Assembly (NCBI GenBank): GCA_018242525.1
Contig: JAFEBS010000038.1
Location: 127,464-191,463, forward strand
Source: Planctomycetota bacterium
GTDB lineage: Bacteria > Planctomycetota > Planctomycetia > Planctomycetales > Planctomycetaceae
Direction of reading: 5' to 3'
Length of the DNA stretch: 64,000 bases
Every line of letters begins with the position of its first letter. The stretch's first letter is position 1. The position numbers were made by a program, and so were the translations under genes. The notes below the pieces were generated by a model that was not told where the DNA came from, did no database searches, and saw only the letters and a program-made list of their open reading frames with translations. Below, in pieces: positions 36,145 through 44,081 of the stretch.

Positions 36145-37032
36145 TCACAACGCTGTCGTTGGCTGCCCCAGATTGAGGGCTTCGATGATGCGGGTACACG
36201 CGTGGCTCTTGTTCAGACAGTACAGGTGGATTCCGGGAACCCCTTGATCAATCAGTTCGCGGCACTGGGCAATCGCGAACTCGACACCAATTTCATACTG
36301 GGCCGCCTTGTCGTCTTTGACCGCTTCCAGCCGTGCCGCCAGCCCCCGGGGAATTGTGGCTCCGCACATGGCCGTGATCCGCTGGATCCGCGCAAACTCG
36401 GTGATGGGCATGATTCCCGGGATCAGCGGCACTCCCAGGTGTTCCCGTTGAATGAGATCCCGGAAGCGGAAAAAGTTCGCGTTGTCGAAGAACAATTGCG
36501 TGAAGATCGCATCCGCGCCCGCTTTCACCTTGCGGACCAGGTTCTCAAAATCGACTTCAAAACTCGGGGCGGCCGGGTGCTTTTCGGGATATCCGGCGAC
36601 GCCGATCCCGAACTCTGGAAAGTGCTCCCGGATCAGTCCGACCAATTCGTTGGCATACTTCAGACCTCCGTCCACCGGTTTGAATTCGGACTGGCCGGCA
36701 GGGGCATCCCCGCGCAGGGCCATGATGTTGCGGATTCCAGCCGACCAGGCACACATCAGCCATTCCAGCAATTCCGCTTTGGTGCTGCCGACGCAGGTAA
36801 AATGTGCGGTGGCCGGTCGTCCAAACGCGGTTTGAATTTCCTGGCACCACTCGACGGTACGTTTGCTGGTGGAACCTCCGGCCCCATACGTACAGGAGAC
36901 AAACGCAGGTTGAAATGGAACCAGTTCACGCAAGGTCTGCCGTAACGATTCATCCCCTTCCGGTGTTTTGGGGGGAAAGATTTCGATCGACAGGCCAAAT
37001 TGCCTGCCTGCATAAATGTCACGAATACGCAT
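36145..37032 (-). CDS. metF: 5,10-methylenetetrahydrofolate reductase
   Basis: This flavoenzyme makes the 5-methyl-THF that MetH consumes. The 295-residue product has the MetF TIM barrel: FGLSIEIFPPKT at 12-23 with the catalytic Glu, VSCTYGAGGST at 45-55, NIMALRGDAP at about 103-112 for folate and FAD, and FTQLFFDN at about 185-192. The start ATG at 37032 has AAGGA upstream and a promoter-like pair at 37054-37082. It is followed by metH, so the two form a methionine operon. The reductant is probably NADH or NADPH by analogy. Confidence 0.94.
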   Translation of the reverse strand: MRIRDIYAGRQFGLSIEIFPPKTPEGDESLRQTLRELVPFQPAFVSCTYGAGGSTSKRTVEWCQEIQTAFGRPATAHFTCVGSTKAELLEWLMCAWSAGIRNIMALRGDAPAGQSEFKPVDGGLKYANELVGLIREHFPEFGIGVAGYPEKHPAAPSFEVDFENLVRKVKAGADAIFTQLFFDNANFFRFRDLIQREHLGVPLIPGIMPITEFARIQRITAMCGATIPRGLAARLEAVKDDKAAQYEIGVEFAIAQCRELIDQGVPGIHLYCLNKSHACTRIIEALNLGQPTTAL

Positions 37033-37053
37033 CCATCAAGTCCTTGCAACGAC

Positions 37054-37082
37054 ATTGTTTGAGGGAGCAAGAGGATACGCAA
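37054..37082 (-). promoter_or_regulatory. Promoter-like elements for metF
   Basis: On the minus strand TTGCGT (37082-37077) and AACAAT (37059-37054) are 17 nt apart. The start point would fall near 37047, giving a leader of about 15 nt that just holds the AAGGA ribosome site. Confidence 0.4.
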
Positions 37083-37134
37083 TCGCACTGAAATACGCCA
37101 CTTTGAAGGCATGGCTCATGGCACTCGCCACCGT

Positions 37135-37155
37135 ACCCGACGCTGCCAGCGTCGG
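37135..37155. repeat. Short palindrome, family D, copy 2
   Basis: ACCCGACGCTGCCAGCGTCGG without the last base; the 19-bp palindrome CCGACGCTG-c-CAGCGTCGG is identical to that at 34-52. It lies between the metF and ahcY promoters. Confidence 0.6.
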
Positions 37156-37255
37156 CGTCCTTTCCCATAGGTGTGACGAATCGCCGTTTGGCCTGTCGCG
37201 TTCGTTTCGCCGATGCTGGCAGCAGCGGGCACGGGAAAGAAGCGGTTCCGCGAGG

Positions 37256-37284
37256 GCGACATCAGTGGTCGATGACGCTACAAT
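37256..37284 (+). promoter_or_regulatory. Promoter-like elements for ahcY
   Basis: GCGACA (37256-37261) and TACAAT (37279-37284) are 17 nt apart. Transcription would start near 37291, giving a leader of about 109 nt. Confidence 0.4.
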
Positions 37285-37295
37285 GTGGCGACTTT

Positions 37296-37332
37296 CGCGG
37301 AACTGGCTGGCTCAATGGAGTTCCCACCGCGT
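37296..37332 (+). promoter_or_regulatory. Leader hairpin upstream of ahcY
   Basis: CGCGGAACT at 37296-37304 pairs with AGTT and CCGCG further on (to about 37330), with a four-base bulge CCCA and a loop of about 13 nt. It would lie at the very start of the ahcY leader. It does not match the SAH riboswitch consensus I know. Confidence 0.35.
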
Positions 37333-37399
37333 CAAATCGTTGATTTTACAGGAATGATCACGTCGATCGTTCCGTCAAGGCTTCTGGAGGATTTTCGGA

Positions 37400-38767
37400 A
37401 TGGCAACGGCCGCAATGCCCAAGGTTCCCGCTCAGACAAATGATCAGAAACTCCCTTACAAGGTCAAGGACATGTCCCTGGCTGAATGGGGTCGCAAGGA
37501 AATTGACATTGCCGAAAACGAGATGCCCGGATTGATGGCTCTCCGAACCAAGTATGGTCCCTCCAAACCGCTTGCCGGTGCCCGGATCGCCGGTTGCCTG
37601 CACATGACCATTCAGACTGCAGTCCTGATCGAAACTCTGACGGCCCTGGGCGCCGAAGTCACCTGGAGCAGCTGCAATATCTTCTCAACTCAAGACCAGG
37701 CGGCCGCCGCCATTGCGGCGACCGGGGTGCCGGTCTATGCGTGGAAGGGGATGACCAACGAAGAATTCGACTGGTGCATCGAACAGACACTGTTTTTCCC
37801 CGACGGCAAGCCGCTGAACATGATCCTGGACGACGGTGGCGACCTGACTGCCATTGTGCATAACAAGTACCCCGAACTGCTCGCCGGGATTAAGGGGATC
37901 AGCGAAGAAACGACCACCGGTGTCCATCGCCTGGTGCAGATGCATGAACGTGGCGAACTGAAGATTCCGTCGATCAACGTCAATGACTCTGTCACCAAGA
38001 GCAAGTTTGACAATCTGTACGGGTGTCGCGAATCTCTGGCCGACGGGATCAAGCGGGCGACCGACGTGATGATCGCCGGAAAAGTTGTTGTTGTAGCGGG
38101 TTACGGCGACGTCGGCAAAGGCTGCGCGATCTCGATGCAACGCTACGGAGCCCGCGTGATCGTGACGGAAGTCGATCCGATCTGCGCACTGCAGGCGGCG
38201 ATGGAAGGCTTCCAGGTCACGACCATGGAAGAAGCCGTCGAGGAAGGAAACATCTTCGTCACGACCACCGGTTGCTGCGACATCATCCGCGGTGAACACA
38301 TGTCGCAGATGAAGAACGACGCCATCATCTGCAACATCGGTCACTTTGACGTCGAAATCGACGTGGCCTGGCTGGAAAACCAGGTTGCCTCGGGCAAGGC
38401 CAAAAAGATCAACGTCAAGCCAGCCGAAGTTGGTGCGGTCGACAAGTATACGTTTGCAGACACCGGCCGCAGCGTGTTACTGCTCGCCCAGGGTCGCCTG
38501 GTCAACCTGGGCTGTGCGACGGGCCACCCATCATTCGTGATGTCCAACAGCTTCACGAACCAGACAATCGCCCAGATTGCTCTGTGGACCGAACCCGAAA
38601 AGTACCCGCTGGGGGTTCATCGTCTGCCCAAGGCGCTGGACGAAGAAGTGGCCCGGCTGCATCTGGAGACGATTGGCGTCAAGCTGTCGAAGCTGACCCA
38701 GAAGCAGGCTGACTACCTGGGCCTGCCCGTGGCCGGTCCGTTCAAGCCGGAACACTACCGGTACTAA
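37400..38767 (+). CDS. ahcY: Adenosylhomocysteinase
   Basis: The enzyme splits S-adenosylhomocysteine into adenosine and homocysteine, lifting product inhibition of methyltransferases and feeding MetH. The 455-residue product is full length: substrate residues in [15 protein letters not shown] (about 67-81) and [14 protein letters not shown], the NAD-binding loop [12 protein letters not shown] at about 233-244, [21 protein letters not shown], and the C-terminus KPEHYRY that reaches into the partner subunit's NAD site. GGAGG sits 12 nt before the ATG at 37400. It faces away from metF-metH, so the three genes form an activated-methyl-cycle cluster. Confidence 0.96.
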   Translation: MATAAMPKVPAQTNDQKLPYKVKDMSLAEWGRKEIDIAENEMPGLMALRTKYGPSKPLAGARIAGCLHMTIQTAVLIETLTALGAEVTWSSCNIFSTQDQAAAAIAATGVPVYAWKGMTNEEFDWCIEQTLFFPDGKPLNMILDDGGDLTAIVHNKYPELLAGIKGISEETTTGVHRLVQMHERGELKIPSINVNDSVTKSKFDNLYGCRESLADGIKRATDVMIAGKVVVVAGYGDVGKGCAISMQRYGARVIVTEVDPICALQAAMEGFQVTTMEEAVEEGNIFVTTTGCCDIIRGEHMSQMKNDAIICNIGHFDVEIDVAWLENQVASGKAKKINVKPAEVGAVDKYTFADTGRSVLLLAQGRLVNLGCATGHPSFVMSNSFTNQTIAQIALWTEPEKYPLGVHRLPKALDEEVARLHLETIGVKLSKLTQKQADYLGLPVAGPFKPEHYRY

Positions 38768-38817
38768 GTTCAACTGCCCGCAAATGAGGGGACACTGTTA
38801 AGTGAGGCGCGCCGGGT

Positions 38818-38827
38818 GCCGCCAGGC
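38818..38827. repeat. 10-bp flanking repeat (left)
   Basis: GCCGCCAGGC directly before CAATG of the family B element. It matches GCCGTCAGGC after the right end in nine of ten bases. Confidence 0.65.
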
Positions 38828-38928
38828 CAATGTCTGTGAGCCGCACGGCGCTAGCCGCGGGTGTATTCTCACTCGTATCCGAAGAACCCGCGGCTAGCGC
38901 CGTGCGGCTCACAAAGTCAGTGCCATTG
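38828..38928. mobile_element. Family B palindromic element, copy 2
   Basis: A 101-nt element with ends CAATG/CATTG. Its inner arms are a perfect 24-bp inverted repeat, AGCCGCACGGCGCTAGCC extended by GCGGGT on the left (38840-38863) and the complement on the right (ending 38910), around a 23-nt loop. The left arm lacks about nine bases present in copy 1 (GCACTGACT). It lies 60 nt after ahcY and encodes nothing. Confidence 0.8.
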
Positions 38929-38938
38929 GCCGTCAGGC
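38929..38938. repeat. 10-bp flanking repeat (right)
   Basis: GCCGTCAGGC directly after CATTG, with one mismatch to 38818-38827. Interpreted as the second half of a target-site duplication. Confidence 0.65.
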
Positions 38939-38985
38939 ACCGGACGATTTGTCCGGCGGGTGCTCAGCCGTCGGTCTGGACTTAA

Positions 38986-39026
38986 AAAGCAACCCCGTTC
39001 CAGAACTTCTGGAACGGGGTCTTTTG
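38986..39026. terminator. Bidirectional intrinsic terminator
   Basis: Fourteen-base arms ACCCCGTTCCAGAA/TTCTGGAACGGGGT (38992-39005 and 39007-39020), with A-rich sequence on the left (TTAAAAAG) and CTTTTG on the right. It can stop transcription from ahcY and from the convergent DUF1080 gene. Confidence 0.85.
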
Positions 39027-39070
39027 TTGAAAAAGCTGAGGTTTTCAGCCCTGTTGATCCCCGACCGATC

Positions 39071-39706
39071 TCAGTCCAGTCGCTTGACGCGAATATTCTT
39101 GAAATGAACCCGGCTACCGGGATCGTGGGCTTGCAGAGCAAACGTCCCCTGGTCGATCTTGCGGGTGAAGTCTTCGCCGGCCTTCTTGTCGGCCGGTTCG
39201 TCGTAATCCACAACGATCTTGTCGTTGATCTTGATCTTCACATTCTTCCCCTTCACGATGATCGTTTCGGTGTACCAGACGTTGTCGTCGACGTTCTTGT
39301 CCAGAACTTTCACGACGGCGTACAGGCTACCGGTCTTCTGGGGATCTGAGTTGTAGGAGTTGTTCACCTGGGCCTCGAAACCATACTTGGGCCAGCCTTC
39401 CTTCTGAAACTTCGTATGGAAGTAAATTCCGCCGTTGCTGTTCTTTTCGGTCATGCAGTCCACTCGCAACTCGAAATTGACGAACGGCTTGTCGTCACCC
39501 ACGTAGAACAGATGGCTGCGGTTCCCCTTGGCGACAAATGCACCATCGACGATCGACCAACTTTCCGGGCTCTCATTGATCTTCCAGCCATCGAACGACT
39601 TACCGTCGAACAACTGGACGAATCCTTCTTCTTTGGTGTCGGCCGCATGAGCGAATCCGAAACCAGCCAAACAGACGACAGCCAGGCATTTCAACGCGCG
39701 ATTCAT
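39071..39706 (-). CDS. Exported DUF1080 (3-keto-disaccharide hydrolase-like) protein
   Basis: The 211-residue product has a signal peptide (MNRALKCLAVVCLAGFGFAHA, cleavage after AHA near 21) and one DUF1080 domain from about 28 to 208. FVQLFDGKSFDGWKI at the start, DFELRVD-like strands (FVNFELRVDCMTEKNSNGGI) and the closing RVHFKNIRVKRL match this concanavalin-like beta sandwich. Some DUF1080 proteins hydrolyse 3-keto-glycosides and planctomycetes have many copies, so an extracytoplasmic carbohydrate role is plausible but unproven here. AAGGA precedes ATG 39706; an in-frame extension to 39775 is not needed. Confidence 0.85.
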   Translation of the reverse strand: MNRALKCLAVVCLAGFGFAHAADTKEEGFVQLFDGKSFDGWKINESPESWSIVDGAFVAKGNRSHLFYVGDDKPFVNFELRVDCMTEKNSNGGIYFHTKFQKEGWPKYGFEAQVNNSYNSDPQKTGSLYAVVKVLDKNVDDNVWYTETIIVKGKNVKIKINDKIVVDYDEPADKKAGEDFTRKIDQGTFALQAHDPGSRVHFKNIRVKRLD

Positions 39707-40019
39707 GAATGGTCCTTCAAGGTATGGAAAGGTTCTGGCCATTGCATCCATTTCGACTGATGCAATGGTTCCCAATCAGAGATGTCCCCGCAGTGCGTAG
39801 TGTGCGCAAGTGTGGGACCTGTGTAAATCGTACGACCAAACCTCGACGGATCCCGAGGGGGATCGCTATGGAACCGCCGGAGACCGTTGCATCTTTGGTC
39901 GAGACTGGTAAACTCTGGTCTGTTGTAGAGTGTGATAGAAAGCGGCCGGTGGTCCTGCGGCATGGGGTGTCATCCGCCCAGACGCGACCGTCGACAAGAA
40001 GTTGAAGCTAGGATTTGCG
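39707..40019. other. Intergenic region, 313 nt, rpsO promoter space
   Basis: No gene seen. It separates the DUF1080 gene (-) from rpsO (+). A weak promoter-like pair for rpsO, TTGCAT at 39887 and TAAACT at 39909, is the best candidate. Confidence 0.35.
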
Positions 40020-40289
40020 ATGTCAATTACGAAAGAGCGAAAGACGGAGTTGATTCAGGAGTATCGCCGGGCAGACGTCGATACAGGTTCGCCGGAAGTT
40101 CAGATTGCGGTGCTTTCTTCGCGCATTGCCCAGTTGACGGAACACCTGAAGGGTCACGTCAAGGACCATGCCGGTCGTCGTGGCTTGCTGATGCTGGTGA
40201 GCAAGCGTCGTAAGCTGCTGAACTATCTTGAGAACCACGCCAAGAGCCGGTATACGGAAGTCATCGGCCGCTTGGGCTTGCGTAAGTAG
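40020..40289 (+). CDS. rpsO: 30S ribosomal protein S15
   Basis: S15 binds the central domain of 16S rRNA early in assembly of the small subunit. The 89-residue product has the standard length and motifs: [44 protein letters not shown] with the rRNA-contact His and Arg residues, and the ending IGRLGLRK. The ATG at 40020 has AGGA upstream; an in-frame start at 40002 would add six residues not found in the family. It precedes pnp by 150 nt, the gene order known from many bacteria. Confidence 0.96.
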   Translation: MSITKERKTELIQEYRRADVDTGSPEVQIAVLSSRIAQLTEHLKGHVKDHAGRRGLLMLVSKRRKLLNYLENHAKSRYTEVIGRLGLRK

Positions 40290-40308
40290 TTGCAGCCCTT
40301 GTGATTGA

Positions 40309-40333
40309 GGCGACGCACTTGAGGTTCGTCGCC
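40309..40333 (+). promoter_or_regulatory. Hairpin between rpsO and pnp
   Basis: Arms GGCGACG/CGTCGCC at 40309-40315 and 40327-40333 around an 11-nt loop. In E. coli a leader stem at this place is cut by RNase III and mediates PNPase autoregulation. A similar role is possible here but the stem is short. Confidence 0.4.
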
Positions 40334-40439
40334 CGCGATGGCCGGTGCAGTTCCAATCATCTCTTCCGGCCAATCAAAACTCTGGTTGCCATTGCAGTCT
40401 GCGGGCAACCCTGAATCCATTCTTTGTAGGAAATCAACA

Positions 40440-42575
40440 GTGAAAGTAATCGTCGAACGTGAATTTGCCGGGCGTACGCTCAGCCTGACGACCGGTGAAA
40501 TGGCCAAGCAGGCCGCCGGTGCCGTCCTGGTTCGTTTCGGAGACACCGTGGTCTTCGTCGCCGCTCAAAATGGACCGTCCCGTCCGGGAACCGACTTTTT
40601 CCCCCTGACATGTGACTACCGCGAACGAACCGCAGCCGCCGGCAAATTCCCGGGAGGCTTCATCAAGCGGGAAGGTCGTCCAACCACCAAGGAAATCCTG
40701 ACGAGTCGGCTGACCGACCGCCCGATCCGCCCGCTGTTTCCGGAAGGGTACATCGAAGAAGTTCAGGTGATGTCCAATGTGCTGGCCGTCGATTCAGAAA
40801 ATGATCCGGACGTGCTGTCGATTATCGGGGCGAGTGCTGCACTGAGCATCGCCCCGGTTCCATTTCAGGGCCCGATCGCAGCGGTGCGAGTCGGGATGAT
40901 CGACGAGCAGTTCATCCTGATGCCAACGCGGACTCAACTGGAAACCAGCAAGCTGGACCTGATCGTCGCCGGCAGCAAGGATTCGGTGCTGATGATCGAA
41001 GGATTCGGCCATCAGTTGCCTGAAGACCAGATGGCAGACGCGATCATGTTCGCTCATCGAGCCGTCGCGGAACTGTGCCAGATGCAGACCGAATTTGTGC
41101 AGAAGGTGGGACGCGAGAAGTTTGTCCAACCGGAACCGGCCGTCAACCCTTTCGATGGCGTGTTGCGCGAAAAGGCTTACGCCCGGATGGAAGAGGCCAA
41201 GGTGCCCGGCATCAAGGCGGAACGTCGAGACGCCCGTGGCGATCTGAAAAAGGAACTTATCGCCGAATACTTCCCGAACGACGCCACGACCACTTCCGAA
41301 GGATGGACGCGTGAACAGTTCGGCGCCGCCTTCTCCAACCTGGAATCCCGCGTTGTCCGCGACTTGATTCTGAATAAGAAGCAGCGACTGGATGGCCGCA
41401 AGCCCGAGGATCTGCGACCGGTATCGTGTGAAGTGGGCGTCCTGCCACGCGTGCATGGCTCGGCTCTTTTCACCCGCGGTGAAACTCAGTCCCTCGCCAC
41501 AATTACGCTGGGGACCGCCCGCGACACTCAACGTGTTGATGGCCTGTTCGACGAATACCAGAAGCGATTCATGTTGGACTACAATTTCCCACCGTACTCG
41601 GTCGGAGAGTGCCGTCCCATCCGTGGCCCTGGACGACGTGAAATCGGTCACGGTGCCCTGGCCGAACGCTCCGTTCAATCGGTCGTCCCGTCTGAAGAAA
41701 AGTTTCCGTACACGATTCGCGTGATTTCCGACATCATGGAATCGAACGGCAGCAGTTCCATGGCTTCAGTCTGCAGTGCCACGCTGTCCCTGATGGACGC
41801 TGGCGTTCCGATCACCCAGCCCGTCGCCGGGATTTCGATCGGCCTGGTCAAGGAACAGGATCGGTTTGAACTGTTGACCGACATCATGGGCGACGAAGAT
41901 CACTTCGGCGACATGGACTTCAAGGTGGCTGGAACCCAGAAGGGTGTCACGGGCATTCAACTGGACCTGAAGATTGCCGGGATCAATGAAGAAATCATCC
42001 GCAAGACACTGGAACAGGCTCGCAAGGCCCGCATCGAACTCTTGAAGACGATGTTGACCGGAATTCGCCGGCCGCGTCCGGAGATTTCGGTCAATGCGCC
42101 GCGCCTGCTGCGGACCAAGATCGACCCCGCCAAGATCGGCCTGCTGATCGGCCCCGGCGGCAAGACCATCCGGGCCATCCAGGAAGAAACCGGTGCCACG
42201 ATCGACATCACGGACGACGGCACGGTGATGATCTCGTGTGAAAAGAGCGAAGGAGCCGAAGACGCCCTGGCCCGTGTGGAAGCAATGACCGAGGAAATCA
42301 AGGTCGGTCGCATCTACAACGGGACGGTCAGTTCGATCAAGGACTTTGGTGCCTTCATTGAAATCGCTCCGGGCAAGGATGGCCTGTGCCACGTCAGTGA
42401 ACTCGACACAGGCTTCGTCAAGTCGGTCGGTGACATCTGCAAGGTGGGTGAGCGGATCCAGGTGAAGGTGATCGCCATCGATGAACAGAACCGGGTCAAG
42501 CTGTCCCGTAAGGCCGTACTGCTCGACCAGCAGGACGGTGCTCCGGCCGCGGACGAAGCCCCTGTGGACGACTGA
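40440..42575 (+). CDS. pnp: Polynucleotide phosphorylase
   Basis: PNPase degrades RNA from the 3' end with phosphate and can add tails in reverse. The 711-residue product has two RNase PH-like domains (the second about 320-540, with GTARDTQRVD and the active-site loop DIMESNGSSSMASVCSATL, then DEDHFGDMDFKVAGT), a KH domain (IGLLIGPGGKTIRAIQEET at about 560-580) and an S1 domain at about 620-690 (GTVSSIKDFGAFIEIAPG). The start is GTG at 40440 with AGGAAA 7 nt upstream; in-frame sequence before it lacks homology. It follows rpsO, and a perfect terminator ends the unit. Confidence 0.96.
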   Translation: MKVIVEREFAGRTLSLTTGEMAKQAAGAVLVRFGDTVVFVAAQNGPSRPGTDFFPLTCDYRERTAAAGKFPGGFIKREGRPTTKEILTSRLTDRPIRPLFPEGYIEEVQVMSNVLAVDSENDPDVLSIIGASAALSIAPVPFQGPIAAVRVGMIDEQFILMPTRTQLETSKLDLIVAGSKDSVLMIEGFGHQLPEDQMADAIMFAHRAVAELCQMQTEFVQKVGREKFVQPEPAVNPFDGVLREKAYARMEEAKVPGIKAERRDARGDLKKELIAEYFPNDATTTSEGWTREQFGAAFSNLESRVVRDLILNKKQRLDGRKPEDLRPVSCEVGVLPRVHGSALFTRGETQSLATITLGTARDTQRVDGLFDEYQKRFMLDYNFPPYSVGECRPIRGPGRREIGHGALAERSVQSVVPSEEKFPYTIRVISDIMESNGSSSMASVCSATLSLMDAGVPITQPVAGISIGLVKEQDRFELLTDIMGDEDHFGDMDFKVAGTQKGVTGIQLDLKIAGINEEIIRKTLEQARKARIELLKTMLTGIRRPRPEISVNAPRLLRTKIDPAKIGLLIGPGGKTIRAIQEETGATIDITDDGTVMISCEKSEGAEDALARVEAMTEEIKVGRIYNGTVSSIKDFGAFIEIAPGKDGLCHVSELDTGFVKSVGDICKVGERIQVKVIAIDEQNRVKLSRKAVLLDQQDGAPAADEAPVDD

Positions 42576-42622
42576 CGCCGGAGGCATGACCTCAATCGTC
42601 GTGCCAATCGATTTGTCGTAAC

Positions 42623-42658
42623 AATCAGCCCGGCATTACCAATGCCGGGCTGATTTTG
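42623..42658 (+). terminator. Intrinsic terminator of rpsO-pnp
   Basis: Perfect 15-bp arms AATCAGCCCGGCATT/AATGCCGGGCTGATT (42623-42637 and 42641-42655) with a three-base loop, then TTT. Confidence 0.9.
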
Positions 42659-42684
42659 CAGATCTGACGCCCTCCACGTGTCCC

Positions 42685-43419
42685 ATGACCGACAATTCCC
42701 AGCCGAACAGCCTGGCGGACGATCACGAGCGACTGCAAGCCCAGTACGCCGAGATCGCCACATTGGCAGGTGGCCTGGCCCACGAGATTCGGAATCCATT
42801 ATCGACGATTGGCTTGAATCTCGATTTGCTCAGCGAAGAATTGGGCGAATGCGATTCACCGCGTGACCGCCGGATCTTGAACAAGCTGACCGTCGTCAAA
42901 CGCCAATGCCAGCAACTGAATCGGATCCTGGACGACTTCCTGCAGTTTGCCCGTGTCGGCACGTTGACGCTGGTCCCGACCGATTTGAATCAGACGGTTG
43001 TCGAGTTCATCGAATTCTATGCCTCGCAGGCGGCCGAACAGGGAATCGACATCAGTCCGCACCTGGCGGCAAACCTGCCGCCGGTCAAACTGGACGTTAA
43101 TCTCTGGCGGCAGGTGCTGATGAATCTGTGCCGGAATGCCCAGCAGGCGATGCCCAATGGCGGGGTGCTGGAACTGCAATCGTATTCGCGCGAAGGTCGG
43201 GTGATGATGGACATCATCGACAATGGCGGCGGGATGAGTGCCGAGACAAAGCACAAGATGTTTGACGCGTTTTATTCCACCAAGCGCGATGGCAGCGGCC
43301 TGGGTTTGCCGACCGTTCGCAAGATCGTCGAAGCACACGGTGGGACGATGTCCTGCGAAAGCGAAATCGGGCGTGGAACGCGTTTCAGTATCTCACTGCC
43401 GGCTGTTGAGGGCTGCTGA
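42685..43419 (+). CDS. Soluble sensor histidine kinase
   Basis: The 244-residue product has no membrane span or sensor domain: a short coiled N-terminus is followed at once by the HisKA dimerisation helix LAGGLAHEIRNPLSTI with the phospho-acceptor His33, then the ATPase domain with N-box LMNLCRNAQQAM, G1 box DIIDNGGGMS, F-box FDAFYSTK and G2 box GSGLGLPTV. It resembles the NtrB/AtoS-type cytoplasmic kinase cores. No response-regulator gene is adjacent, so it is an orphan. Its 3' end overlaps the convergent COX3-like gene by 27 nt. The ATG at 42685 lies just after the pnp terminator. Confidence 0.88.
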   Translation: MTDNSQPNSLADDHERLQAQYAEIATLAGGLAHEIRNPLSTIGLNLDLLSEELGECDSPRDRRILNKLTVVKRQCQQLNRILDDFLQFARVGTLTLVPTDLNQTVVEFIEFYASQAAEQGIDISPHLAANLPPVKLDVNLWRQVLMNLCRNAQQAMPNGGVLELQSYSREGRVMMDIIDNGGGMSAETKHKMFDAFYSTKRDGSGLGLPTVRKIVEAHGGTMSCESEIGRGTRFSISLPAVEGC

Positions 43420-43968
43420 AAACGACGTGATGATGATCACGCACAGGACCATCAGCCAGACGATCCCCAGGATGTGCCAGAACCAGGCACAGACGGTGAC
43501 TCCCCAATAGTATTCGTGGTCGTATCGGTCGGCGAAGGCGTTCACGGTGATGTAGGCCAGGCACATCAATGCCACGATGAAGTGCATCGCGTGCAACGTG
43601 GCCAGCACCGCGACAAACGCTCCCTCGCTGACCTGGACTTCGGCCGGAGGCTGCTGTCGGATCAGGCATGCTAATGCATACGACTGAGTCGCCACGAACA
43701 AAGTCCCGGCCGCCAGTCCGATGATCAGGTTTTGCCGAAAGGGGATCTGCCGCTCGCGGCGAACGAACGCCCGGGCCCGTGCGAGTGAAACGCTGCCGAT
43801 CAGCAGAAGCGTCGTACTGACCAGGAATGCTTCTGGAAAGTGTGTTCCCGGGCGATTCGCGGGAATGGGGAAGAACCGTAACAGCCCTGCCGCAAGAGTT
43901 CCCGCCAGGATCAGCAGCAGGGCCGCCAGAAATCCAAAGCGAACTGCGAACTCACTGCGACTTGGCAC
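43393..43968 (-). CDS. Cytochrome c oxidase subunit III-like protein
   Basis: The 191-residue product is a heme-copper oxidase subunit III of the short, five-helix kind. ATLHAMHFIVALMCLAYITV with its conserved HxxH-type histidines and YYWGVTVCAWFWHILGIVWL match the two C-terminal helices of the family; spans lie near 12-33, 47-62, 80-100, 112-135 and 155-180. Subunit III stabilises the oxidase and helps proton uptake. Subunits I and II are not in the window, so it is an orphan or a relative serving another oxidase or nitric oxide reductase. No ATG fits; GTG 43968 has AGGGCGG at good spacing. It is convergent and overlaps the kinase gene by 27 nt. Confidence 0.8.
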   Translation of the reverse strand: MPSRSEFAVRFGFLAALLLILAGTLAAGLLRFFPIPANRPGTHFPEAFLVSTTLLLIGSVSLARARAFVRRERQIPFRQNLIIGLAAGTLFVATQSYALACLIRQQPPAEVQVSEGAFVAVLATLHAMHFIVALMCLAYITVNAFADRYDHEYYWGVTVCAWFWHILGIVWLMVLCVIIITSFSAALNSRQ

Positions 43969-44081
43969 GATCAACCGCCCTGTCCATGTAATTCGTCCGA
44001 CGAGCGATCAAGAATCTCAAAGTGAACGCACCCGGTGTGATTCCTCGCTAGCGCCCCTGCAGTTCAAGCGGGATGTTTCAA

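Larger units (their letters stand above)
37033..37399. other. Divergent metF/ahcY promoter region, 367 nt
   Basis: No gene is seen. It contains promoter-like elements for metF on the minus strand, the short palindrome of family D at 37135-37155, a promoter-like pair for ahcY at 37256-37284 and a leader hairpin at 37296-37332. Confidence 0.55.

Noticed and set aside
37160-37399. SAH riboswitch before ahcY
   Set aside because: The known consensus blocks are absent; only a generic hairpin is seen, which is reported separately.
42685-43419. Two-component operon with a response regulator
   Set aside because: No receiver-domain gene lies on either side; the kinase is an orphan.
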